DNA of 26,344 nt from a virus, in IMG/VR virus record IMGVR_UViG_3300032118_000051, positions 1-26,344 of that record. One strand, written 5' to 3'. Shown in pieces: positions 5,801 to 12,548 of the stretch (position 1 is its first letter; the number at the start of each line of letters is the position of its first letter). The notes beneath the pieces are model-generated. The model was not told the origin of the DNA. It made no database searches and saw only the letters and a list, made by a program, of their open reading frames with translations. The translations under genes were made by a program, and so were the position numbers.

Positions 5801-7895
5801 ATAGCTCAGCAGGAGTCCCACTAAATTTATGTTCTAATAATTTACCGTTCTCTCTAACAACTGAAGTAACTTCAACTCTTTCTCCACCTAGTAATGGAGC
5901 GGCTTTAGCTAGTCCGAATCCACCAGCCGCATCGACATCATTTCTTTTACCAGATGATCCCAAATCAGTAAAAACTGACTGTAATTCAGCCTTAGTCAGT
6001 CCTTTACCATTATCTTTAACTTCAACGTATTTCTTTGGTCTATTTAAAGTGACATTAATTTCTCCACTAGTATCTAAATGACGAATTGCATCTACTGAAT
6101 TTTGTAATAATTCTTTAGTAGCAATTCCGGTAATATTACCGGCATATAAAGATGAACCTAATACTTTACCTAAAGACTCTACATCAGCCCCAATCTTGAC
6201 TCCACCACTAGTAGTTTTTGCAAACTGGGGTTCTTCAGAAGGCTTAGCATATTCTGGAGGTTTCCATTCCTCAGCTTTACCTAAATCAATAGCTTCTTCA
6301 GCAGGATATCTTCTAGACTCTTCTTTACCAGTTCTAGCTTTCATTCTATCCATGAAATTTTGAGCATCTTTAGACATAGTACCAGATGATTCAGTAGCTC
6401 CTAATTCATTTAGTTTATCTCCAATAGCTTTCATAGCTCTACCAGTTAGTAATCCTTTAGATTTATTTACTGCTAAATCTTGAACTAGATTCTTTCCTTC
6501 AAGATCAGTAACTATTTTAGCAACTGCTATAGGCTCACCAGCTTTATTACGATACACAACATGCTTATATAAATCTTTATCTTCTACTGATAATCCAGGC
6601 TCTCCTGAACCAGCCTTTCCTAAAACTCTGCCTACATATTCAGGACTTTCTGGATGACCACTTCCACCATAGTTAGCTAGTAAATCTTCAAATGATGGTT
6701 CAGCAGCTTTAACTTCAGCAGGTTTAGCGTATTCTGGTGGAGTCCAAGCTTCACCTTTCTGATCTGCTAACATCTTATTTCTAATATCTTCACCCCTCAT
6801 AGGAATAGCATCTTCGGGAGTTTCTGGTACTTCAATACCTCGTTTATTTAGTTCTTCAGGACCAGTATGTGTATATCTCTTACCATCTTCAACAATATTA
6901 TACATAGGCTGGCCTTGCTCATTGAGAGCAAGAAATTCAGCTTGAGGCTTAGGAACTTCAGTAGCAGGCATTTCTTTACCCATATTAAATCTCTTTCTAG
7001 CTAATTCATAAATAATATCATCCTGACTTTTTGCAGGAGCAGACTGTCTAACAGTTTCTTCTGGAGTTAAATGCTCAGCAGCAAGATTAGGACTACGAGT
7101 AGGCAAAGCCTTTTCAGACTCGAATGGATTTACAAAAGGTTGTTTAACAGCAGAAGGTTCTTCAGGTTTTACTGATTGTATAAATTTACTTATCTCATTC
7201 ATCTTAGCATCAGGATTCTGTTTTATGAAATCAGCTACTTTTTGTCTAGTGAATGTAACTTTAGCAGGAGTCTCAATATTAAGAGGTTCATTAGATTTAT
7301 ATGGAATTTCTTTAGATTGACGAATAGAAGGTTCTTCTACTGCTGTAGGAGCATGTGCTTTCATTCCTAATGCTCCCATACCAGCTTCTAATGCACCAGA
7401 TATAAATTCACTAAAATCTCTATTTTTTACACCTTCATAGCCATGCTTAACACCTTCAGCCGCTACGGGAACAGATAAAGCTCTAGTTCCAGTTCTCAGA
7501 GCTGATGCTACTCTAGGTAATACAGACTCAGCTAATGCTGCACCTTCACCGGCTCCAGCAAATGTCAGATTTAAAGGGGATGTTAAACCAGAAGTAGCAT
7601 GACCTAAACCTTCAATATAAGCAGCTAGAATATTTCTTGTTTTGGAAGATTCATTACCTCTTATACGTGAAGCAACAGACTCAGCAGCTCTAGTCGGAGC
7701 TTCTGTTAATGGAGATGAAGCCCGATCCCAAGCTTTTTTTAATGCACTAGGTTTATCAATTTCTTCAGGTTTTACTGGAGAAGCATATTCTGGTGGTTTC
7801 CATCCCCCTTCTCCATCATCTTGTGAATCATCTATAGCTGTAGCATAGCTAGGAGGTTGCCATTCAGGAGCATCTTCGTAATTAACTTTACGCAT
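2895..7895 (-). CDS. Giant polyvalent-type virion protein: GNAT-like, Hsp90-like ATPase, zinc protease
   Basis: A 1666-aa multidomain protein, last gene of the late block. Visible modules: an N-terminal hydrophobic/disordered part; a GNAT-like segment (about 430-520); a GHKL/Hsp90-type ATPase with N-box ELLQNSVDAI (595-604), DNGKG (628-632) and GGFGLAKA (658-665), followed by FTANRETIR (852-860), which resembles the Hsp90 middle-domain arginine motif; a zinc metallopeptidase motif HEMAH (1014-1018) with GHNESF after it (1025-1030); and a long conserved-looking helical C-terminus (about 1255-1666) with a hydrophobic stretch near 1481-1505. This mix is typical of phage polyvalent proteins, thought to be packaged and injected with DNA to disarm host functions. 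It directly follows two ejection-like genes; its ATG abuts the preceding TAG, with AGGA just upstream. Enzyme activity is inferred from motifs only. Confidence 0.8.
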   Translation of the reverse strand: MRKVNYEDAPEWQPPSYATAIDDSQDDGEGGWKPPEYASPVKPEEIDKPSALKKAWDRASSPLTEAPTRAAESVASRIRGNESSKTRNILAAYIEGLGHATSGLTSPLNLTFAGAGEGAALAESVLPRVASALRTGTRALSVPVAAEGVKHGYEGVKNRDFSEFISGALEAGMGALGMKAHAPTAVEEPSIRQSKEIPYKSNEPLNIETPAKVTFTRQKVADFIKQNPDAKMNEISKFIQSVKPEEPSAVKQPFVNPFESEKALPTRSPNLAAEHLTPEETVRQSAPAKSQDDIIYELARKRFNMGKEMPATEVPKPQAEFLALNEQGQPMYNIVEDGKRYTHTGPEELNKRGIEVPETPEDAIPMRGEDIRNKMLADQKGEAWTPPEYAKPAEVKAAEPSFEDLLANYGGSGHPESPEYVGRVLGKAGSGEPGLSVEDKDLYKHVVYRNKAGEPIAVAKIVTDLEGKNLVQDLAVNKSKGLLTGRAMKAIGDKLNELGATESSGTMSKDAQNFMDRMKARTGKEESRRYPAEEAIDLGKAEEWKPPEYAKPSEEPQFAKTTSGGVKIGADVESLGKVLGSSLYAGNITGIATKELLQNSVDAIRHLDTSGEINVTLNRPKKYVEVKDNGKGLTKAELQSVFTDLGSSGKRNDVDAAGGFGLAKAAPLLGGERVEVTSVVRENGKLLEHKFSGTPAELLKGVDIKTKIYETDRPEYKTGTTVRTYVPKEEGFYDADEFAKNLAKNSPGIKGKINLKHERYEGNEANFETHKSDIDLNKADITKLSGDFANVELIVPEGTKYGSSQGVGYEILNNGLWQGKGRSGYEELHGIPGRLLVNIKSKVPEGHPDYPFTANRETIRGSTQQIIDKYIDENIIKPSIGKRVDELKKLYNSMQEINVGKGEFPNTFGHKIAIYDPKGQITPAEMKQITSDTAFQTLAGNIAGTLKEAITVVGNKIWTDRLEKIGIIFDDKLHGIHIPNPGSGKSAILINPFIAIERMSPDEASANILHTILHEMAHIEPERAGHNESFTKRLGDIYGKFGARRSVEAQDNILNSIADKNTGLYNGEIQKVLQAYKESRGREGTTEDLLSGTGIKSRAGGKGQGGVPPGDKPDGKRTTESAVKKLFSALEEAKASNEEQQAINKVERARRFAAFAGVKEEGSIGAAKSLSTLRGEFEKSEPGEALGLKKAEADALFTAIKRAQITEGEKARGYTALFKLMNGEKTPVRSELNVLDNVFGNGFGSKITELHGGIGAVGLKVSKLANTMKSLQNMLSLAAPLRHGAGMIARKEFYPAFRDMFKFFGNKEFYEASMDAIHSDPQYLESREAGLFIRKPGSVLESDEEFLNSYIGNIPRASGIPMASAASQRAYNGFLNKLDFDVYKSMTKQAKALGYEATETIEIGKNKDGSAKTATVPTKEAKAIARYINTSTGRGDLGMLNKMTNELNLVLWSPRMMASRIQMFTNPKIYTSLPKGMRLDGLKSLLGIAALGTTIDTLGSLAGAKISTNILSSDFMKSRFGNKVIDPWAGFQQYVVATARFLAGKTDSKVPTSRLEIAGRFLASKEAPMINFAHTILTSKFTGKSDNPATAGNMTTQYGEKTNIQSQIGKQFVPIFIQDLNDLVNAEPDFAHSVGLDTAMAGASLAGMSQDYPEKKPMGFRKMRMR
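6240..6269 (-). repeat. W-x-P-P-x-Y-A repeat, copy 4
   Basis: Encodes EWKPPEYAKP (residues 543-552) between the GNAT-like segment and the Hsp90-like ATPase of the giant protein. It is nearly identical to copies 2 and 3, in DNA as well as protein. Confidence 0.75.
6720..6749 (-). repeat. W-x-P-P-x-Y-A repeat, copy 3
   Basis: Encodes AWTPPEYAKP (residues 383-392), just before the GNAT-like segment of the giant protein. Confidence 0.75.
7776..7805 (-). repeat. W-x-P-P-x-Y-A repeat, copy 2
   Basis: Encodes GWKPPEYASP (residues 31-40) in the disordered N-terminus of the giant protein. Confidence 0.75.
7842..7865 (-). repeat. W-x-P-P-x-Y-A repeat, copy 1 (divergent)
   Basis: Encodes EWQPPSYA (residues 11-18), the most diverged of the four copies, at the extreme N-terminus of the giant protein. 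Confidence 0.65.
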
Positions 7896-8759
7896 CTATT
7901 GTCCTGCGTGATTCTGATTCCAGTCATCTACTTTATCAGCAGGAATTTGATATGATTGACCATCCTTACCTTTAACTGTTACAGTCTTAGCTCCTGCACC
8001 TCTTTTAGTTGTTACAGTTTTTTTAGTTCCATCAGGATTTAATTCGGTAGTAGTTTCAGTAGTAGCACCTTGTTCTGTTTTCTTTTTTAGCTCATCAATC
8101 TGATCTTGATGCTGTTTACTAGTTATATCAAATTGATGCTGTTTATTCTCTAGCTCTAGTTTATGTCTTTCCTCCATAGCCGTGGCTAAATCTTTATGAG
8201 CTTGTAATTGAGCTTCTGCATTTGTACCTTTTTGTGTTAGAGCTTGCTGTGCTAACTCTAACTTACTATTGGACTCATCAATCTTACGCTGCAGATCACT
8301 CTTTTTAAGTTCATCTATCTGATTACTCTTTTCTTGATTCAGCTTCTGTTGAGCATCTTTGATATTTAAAGCTTGCTGACCCATTTTACCAGTCTGATTT
8401 AATCTTTGACTTTCTAAGTTATTCTCTTGCTGTCTTATTCCAAGTTCACCCTTTTGATAGCCAGTCATCTCATTAGGATCTCTAGCCATTACAGTATTCA
8501 TACCTTGAGTATTAGGCTGTCCTTGATTCTGTTGCTGTCTAGCACCTTCTGGATCAAATAATGATCTCATTCTCATACCTTGCCTAGCATTCAAATCAGC
8601 ATCAAATAAAGCTTTATTCTTATAATCTATCATTTCTCTGTCTTTTAGCTGATTTACAATATTTAGTGGAGTTTCATAATCTGGTCTTTGCTCTCCAACA
8701 GCTCCAAAAATGCCACTACCACCAGTAGGGTTTTTGCCGAGATTTTCCATGAAAGTCAT
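7896..8759 (-). CDS. Coiled-coil, Gln-rich putative ejection (internal virion) protein
   Basis: A 287-aa hydrophilic protein. The middle (about residues 95-225) is one long Gln/Lys/Glu-rich coiled coil (for example LQRKIDESNSKLELAQQAL). It is followed by a Thr-rich linker (TTETTTELNPDGTKKTV) and a short C-terminal domain (GKDGQSYQIPADKVDDWNQN) like those seen at the ends of other phage structural proteins. It lies between a 279-aa Ala/Ser/Gln-rich protein and the giant multidomain protein. The trio is reminiscent of the internal ejection proteins of podoviruses (T7 gp14-15-16, P22 gp7-20-16), though I see no direct sequence match. The start at 8759 has AGGA about seven bases upstream. Confidence 0.65.
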   Translation of the reverse strand: MTFMENLGKNPTGGSGIFGAVGEQRPDYETPLNIVNQLKDREMIDYKNKALFDADLNARQGMRMRSLFDPEGARQQQNQGQPNTQGMNTVMARDPNEMTGYQKGELGIRQQENNLESQRLNQTGKMGQQALNIKDAQQKLNQEKSNQIDELKKSDLQRKIDESNSKLELAQQALTQKGTNAEAQLQAHKDLATAMEERHKLELENKQHQFDITSKQHQDQIDELKKKTEQGATTETTTELNPDGTKKTVTTKRGAGAKTVTVKGKDGQSYQIPADKVDDWNQNHAGQ

Positions 8760-8767
8760 AAATAATC

Positions 8768-9607
8768 CTACGATCTGTGGCCAAAGATTGCGTTACTTAC
8801 AGTAGCTTGTTTTCTCTGATTGAGTTCTTGCTGTCCTTGACCTAACTGAGATGCTTGAACTACTTGATTACCAAATGTATGAGTTAAAGCAGGTGTAGTT
8901 CCATATAGAGATGTCTGACCTTGTATAGCACCTAATTCATTACTCTGCTGCATTCTCTGAGCTTCTAATGCTCTATTTGCATTACCTTCATCTGACCTAT
9001 TAATGGCATCAGAATTGCGTAAATCAACACCTGTTCTAGCAGCATTTTCAGATTGCGCTGCAGAAGAATACATTGGAGCTACTGCTATTCTATTACTAGC
9101 TACATTCTGAGCAATACCAGCATTAATATCTTGATTACCCCTAGATACTGCATCAGATAATCCACGAGTAAGTTTAGCTGTTGCAGCAGTATAATTAGGA
9201 CTATAACCGCCCTGCAACGATTTACTACGATCTATATTTTGTTGAGCATTAGCATAAACTGATCTGATAGGAGAAATTCCTCTAGACCTTATATCTGCAA
9301 TATCACCAGCAGAATATCCACCACTAGTTGCTAAATCTGATAAGTTTGCTAATGATCCAGATACTTCAGCAGATCGACTATATTTCGCTAAATTAGCATT
9401 TGTTCTCTCAGCTGTTACTGGATTTGCTTGATTTTTAGCAAGTATATCTTGATAGTTTTGCATAATCCTATCATAATCGCTAGCTTGCTGGTCAGCAGCG
9501 GCTGTGAATGTAGATGGATTACCAAATAATGATGTTGGCGAAGTTGACGATCTTTGCTGACCAACAGATTGCCAACTTGGAACAGTTTGAGCTGATGCGA
9601 TCCCCAT
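8768..9607 (-). CDS. Putative ejection/internal virion protein, Ala/Ser/Gln-rich
   Basis: A 279-aa helical, low-complexity protein rich in Ala, Ser, Asn and Gln (for example LAKNQANPVTAERTNANL, NANRALEAQRMQQSNEL). The middle (residues 80-160) carries Gly/Ser turns between helices. No enzyme motif, signal peptide or clear membrane span is visible. Proteins of this composition just upstream of a coiled-coil protein and a very large protein are typical of the DNA-ejection set of short-tailed phages, so a role inside the virion is likely. The start overlaps the upstream stop in TAATG and is preceded by a strong ribosome site (GGAGGGAG). Confidence 0.6.
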   Translation of the reverse strand: MGIASAQTVPSWQSVGQQRSSTSPTSLFGNPSTFTAAADQQASDYDRIMQNYQDILAKNQANPVTAERTNANLAKYSRSAEVSGSLANLSDLATSGGYSAGDIADIRSRGISPIRSVYANAQQNIDRSKSLQGGYSPNYTAATAKLTRGLSDAVSRGNQDINAGIAQNVASNRIAVAPMYSSAAQSENAARTGVDLRNSDAINRSDEGNANRALEAQRMQQSNELGAIQGQTSLYGTTPALTHTFGNQVVQASQLGQGQQELNQRKQATVSNAIFGHRS

Positions 9608-10011
9608 TATTTAACTCCCTCCACCGATATCCAGACTTCTTCTTTAAAATCTAGTGCAGCTTGAACTTTCTCTTGTAAGTCATAAAGTGCTGTATTAGAC
9701 TCTAATATCATATTATATCCTCTAACTTTGCCAACTAGGATACAACCACTGGTATCCTTGGCTGTGTTACCAGCATGAATTAATATACCATCAAATTCAG
9801 GCACATCTAATAAGCGCATCATATTCTTTCTAAAATGTGGAGAATAATTAATAATTATTTTATAACGACCTTCAGGTATACAAGTCTTATTATCTACTTT
9901 TATCTTATTGGGTTTATCTTCTAATGTGAAGCATTCAAACCAACCATCAATAAATAACTGACCGATTATACAATCTGGATTCAGTTCTCGACGCTCTAAT
10001 CTTAATTCCAT
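9607..10011 (-). CDS. DUF5675-family protein with L,D-transpeptidase-like motif
   Basis: A 134-aa beta-rich protein of the DUF5675 type. The N-terminus (LRLERRELNPDCIIGQLFID) and TLEDKPNK with IPEGRYKIIINYSP are characteristic. The core GILIHAGNTAKDTSGCILVG (residues 75-94) places H79 ahead of S88-G89-C90, the spacing style of YkuD L,D-transpeptidases (H...S-x-G-C). It may therefore act on peptidoglycan crosslinks during entry or lysis, but catalysis is inferred. It sits between tail-fibre and ejection-protein genes, a common place for virion-associated or lytic wall enzymes. It is the only candidate cell-wall enzyme in the window. No signal peptide is visible. Confidence 0.75.
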   Translation of the reverse strand: MELRLERRELNPDCIIGQLFIDGWFECFTLEDKPNKIKVDNKTCIPEGRYKIIINYSPHFRKNMMRLLDVPEFDGILIHAGNTAKDTSGCILVGKVRGYNMILESNTALYDLQEKVQAALDFKEEVWISVEGVK

Positions 10012-10013
10012 TA

Positions 10014-11042
10014 TTATGCTACCTGTGCGATATTTCCTTCGACATTATAAGTTACTGTTGTAAAAGTTCCAGTAGTTGCTATTGTAATAGTTGTAGATGC
10101 CTTACATCTTATATGATAAGCTAAACTTTCATAAGGCCCAACTCCAGTAGCATTTGTAATGGCTGTGAGTAGAGTAGCACCACTTAATTGAGTAAATCCA
10201 AAAGTTAGCGTTCTAGATGTATTAGTTTCATCAGTATATGTTATTGTTACTGTAAAATTATGATTAGTAGAAACAGTGACATTAACATTAGCAGAAACTA
10301 AGAAACTACCATCAGTTGCTCCTACTGTATAAGCAGCTACAGAAGCAACAGCAGCAACTTGGGCAGTAGAACGACCAGTTCCATATATTGCAGGTATCCC
10401 CCATCCTGATGTATTAATATTGTTATATTTAGGAATTAATCCACTTGAGTTGATTAAGAATTTTTCTGCAACTGAAAAAGGTTGTGTCGGTGCTGCTGTC
10501 AATATTCCTAATCTTTTATTTGCAATATCCCAAAAGAAATTAGAATTATCTTGGCCATATATTCCAGAAGCACCTGCGAATACTACAGAACCCTGTGTAA
10601 ATGTAGTTGAAGTTCCTGTTCCACCATGAGTTACTTGTAAAGGATCTCCAAAACTAAAATTAGAACGTAAGGAACCAGCACTATCCATTACAACGAAAAC
10701 ATCATCAGTATAAATTAGATTATCTCCAACTTGAAGTGTTCCTCTCCATACTATTCTAAATGTCCCATTGTTATTAATACGAATAGTTACAGTAGTTGGT
10801 ACAGTATCAAGTTGATATATGGATAAGAATTTTAATTGGCGACTAGAATCAGTTGCGGGTGCCGTTACCATTGATACAGCAGTAGCATCATTAGTTACAC
10901 CATCATTTTCGCTTATGCTAGTTAATGTAAATAAAGATTGACTAATATCGACATAAGATACAGTAAATGGCAATTGATTGGTGGTAACAGCACCCCCAAG
11001 CAAAATCTCCAATGATTTCAAGTTACTGTCGAGAATTAACAT
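10014..11042 (-). CDS. Tail fibre-like protein, 342 aa
   Basis: A beta-rich structural protein. Residues 1-120 form a beta-sandwich-like module (LDSNLKSLEILLGGAVTTNQ, later RIVWRGTLQVGDNLIYTDD) often found at the N-terminus of phage fibres. Residues 137-180 carry the familiar tail-fibre signature: THGGTGTST, GSVVFAG, then YGQDNSNFFWD and NKRLGI. The C-terminal part (about 215-342) is rich in Thr, Val and Ala strands and probably trimerises or forms the tip. No intramolecular chaperone or peptidase motif is seen. It overlaps the upstream 68-aa gene by seven bases. Receptor binding is inferred from family and position; the true host-contact tip could be one of the neighbouring proteins. Confidence 0.7.
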   Translation of the reverse strand: MLILDSNLKSLEILLGGAVTTNQLPFTVSYVDISQSLFTLTSISENDGVTNDATAVSMVTAPATDSSRQLKFLSIYQLDTVPTTVTIRINNNGTFRIVWRGTLQVGDNLIYTDDVFVVMDSAGSLRSNFSFGDPLQVTHGGTGTSTTFTQGSVVFAGASGIYGQDNSNFFWDIANKRLGILTAAPTQPFSVAEKFLINSSGLIPKYNNINTSGWGIPAIYGTGRSTAQVAAVASVAAYTVGATDGSFLVSANVNVTVSTNHNFTVTITYTDETNTSRTLTFGFTQLSGATLLTAITNATGVGPYESLAYHIRCKASTTITIATTGTFTTVTYNVEGNIAQVA

Positions 11043-11242
11043 CTTAAACTAATCCTTGCTCCAACATTTGCAAATGATGTACCATTAATATTTGTAATGG
11101 TAGTAGAAGTAATAAAAGAGTTTAATTGCTTTTCTGTCGATTTAGCTTCATCTATTAATTGGTTAATAACTTGAAATAATGGAGGATCTTTAACTTGTAA
11201 TCCACTAGTTAATAATTGAGATTTTAATCTATCTAAATTCAT
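11036..11242 (-). CDS. Hypothetical small protein in the tail cluster, 68 aa
   Basis: A 68-aa protein with an N-terminal helical half (MNLDRLKSQLL, then PPLFQVINQLIDEAKSTEKQ) and a Ser/Thr-rich C-terminal half (NSFITSTTITNINGTSFANV). The helix could form a trimeric coiled coil joining a fibre to the tail. The start overlaps the upstream stop as ATGA, and its stop overlaps the fibre start by seven bases, so its translation is probably coupled to both. No family is recognised. Confidence 0.6.
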   Translation of the reverse strand: MNLDRLKSQLLTSGLQVKDPPLFQVINQLIDEAKSTEKQLNSFITSTTITNINGTSFANVGARISLRC

Positions 11243-11526
11243 TGTGGATAACCAGAATATATGAACTTAGTGAATACTACTATTTTAGAAATAACAAAGG
11301 ATTCCCCGATACTACTAGTCCCAACTCTAATCTGCCCACGTTGATTTGAAAAATTAGCTAAGTCAAGTGGCTCTATATCAGAGAATACAGACATTGGAAT
11401 ATCAAATAAATTGTTAATTCTTACATTATGAAGCGAATTTATAGATACATTTAGATTACCACTTCCATTAACTCGAAATCTAACAGCTCCAAAATGGAGA
11501 ACGTCCCCAGATGATGAATTAGGCAT
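11239..11526 (-). CDS. Hypothetical beta-rich tail protein, 95 aa
   Basis: A short all-beta protein (DVLHFGAVRFRVNGSGNLNV, later GESFVISKIVVFTKFIYSG). It has no signal peptide and no catalytic motif. It is overlapped at both ends (TAATG upstream, ATGA downstream) by other tail genes, so it is probably a minor tail, fibre-base or adhesion component. The short sandwich-like strands could be a carbohydrate-binding or trimerisation module, which is speculation. Confidence 0.6.
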   Translation of the reverse strand: MPNSSSGDVLHFGAVRFRVNGSGNLNVSINSLHNVRINNLFDIPMSVFSDIEPLDLANFSNQRGQIRVGTSSIGESFVISKIVVFTKFIYSGYPQ

Positions 11527-12548
11527 TAGTTACCTATAAATCCAATCTTGGCGAATGGTTCAGGAATTGCAACTTCTGTAGTAGTTCCATCATGACGATA
11601 AATGGTATCCGTGGTTTTACCCGAAACTAATGTATATACTCCAGAAACGTTGCCGTAAAGTAAAACCTGTAATGATTTTATTAGGATTACGCCACCAGTT
11701 TTTAATGTAGCTGAAACAGTAACAGTTTCTTCGACAGAAAAATCAACATCAAGAATAAAAGTCAAATCGGTATCAGTGAGTTCAACTATATTAACAGTTT
11801 TTATATTATGAGTCCCGCCAGAAAATATAAGATTAATACCACTTCTATCTTCACCATCATTTATGAGTATTATGCCAATTCCGCCATCATCAGAATGAAG
11901 GGTTACTCTGTCTCCAATATGAACAGGAGAATTAATAGTATAGGTGTTAAATAAAATTGAGTAAGTTCCAAAAATCCAATATGGATTTGAATTATTTGAA
12001 ACCTGCATACTAGCAACATTAGCAGGATTTCCTGAATTTATACTAGCTGCAATTGAAACAAGAGCTGTTATTGTAGATAAATCTAACGCACTAGTAGAAG
12101 GATCATTAGTAATAATATCAAAATCTAGAAAATGATCTCCAAGATTAGATACATCAACTGTATCAACAACATTTCCATTTAATGATCTAGTTCCAGTAGC
12201 AGAAGTAACTTCACCGCCAGCACCACTATAATTAAGTTTAATAGTGCTTTCAAATATTGCTGATATTACAGTAAAACCAGAAGGCAAACTAGCAAAATCA
12301 ATAGGAGTAACAGAACCATCCAGATACCAAGAATTTCCAAATGGTTTAGCAGAAAATTCAGCATTTACAGAATTAAGACCAGTTGGTGTAGGTATATCAG
12401 CAGAATTGATACCGAATCCCGCTGGAGTTACAATACGGTTTATAGCTGCTAATAATGCTGAATCACTAGTTAAGCCACCAGCTATTTCTTTCCATGGAGA
12501 ACCAACTTGACTAACAACACTATTAAAAGCTAAAATAAATGTTCCCAT
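11526..12548 (-). CDS. Putative tail/fibre structural protein, 340 aa
   Basis: A 340-aa beta-rich protein with no Cys-based motif or enzyme signature. The N-terminus (FILAFNSVVSQVGSPWKEIAGG) is followed by a Gly/Ser/Thr-rich segment, then two long stretches of beta-strands separated by turns such as HSDDGGIGIILINDGEDRSG, and a C-terminal part ending in EVAIPEPFAKIGFIGN. The composition and the location right after the tail hub gene suggest a tail appendage or receptor-binding protein. It shares a TAATG junction with the hub gene upstream and another with the 95-aa gene downstream. The specific family is not recognised. Confidence 0.6.
   Translation of the reverse strand: MGTFILAFNSVVSQVGSPWKEIAGGLTSDSALLAAINRIVTPAGFGINSADIPTPTGLNSVNAEFSAKPFGNSWYLDGSVTPIDFASLPSGFTVISAIFESTIKLNYSGAGGEVTSATGTRSLNGNVVDTVDVSNLGDHFLDFDIITNDPSTSALDLSTITALVSIAASINSGNPANVASMQVSNNSNPYWIFGTYSILFNTYTINSPVHIGDRVTLHSDDGGIGIILINDGEDRSGINLIFSGGTHNIKTVNIVELTDTDLTFILDVDFSVEETVTVSATLKTGGVILIKSLQVLLYGNVSGVYTLVSGKTTDTIYRHDGTTTEVAIPEPFAKIGFIGN

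Noticed and set aside
2895-7895. The 1666-aa protein as a tape-measure protein
   Set aside because: It lacks the long uniform helical or repeat pattern and carries ATPase and protease motifs. The rest of the tail set is of the short-tailed type.
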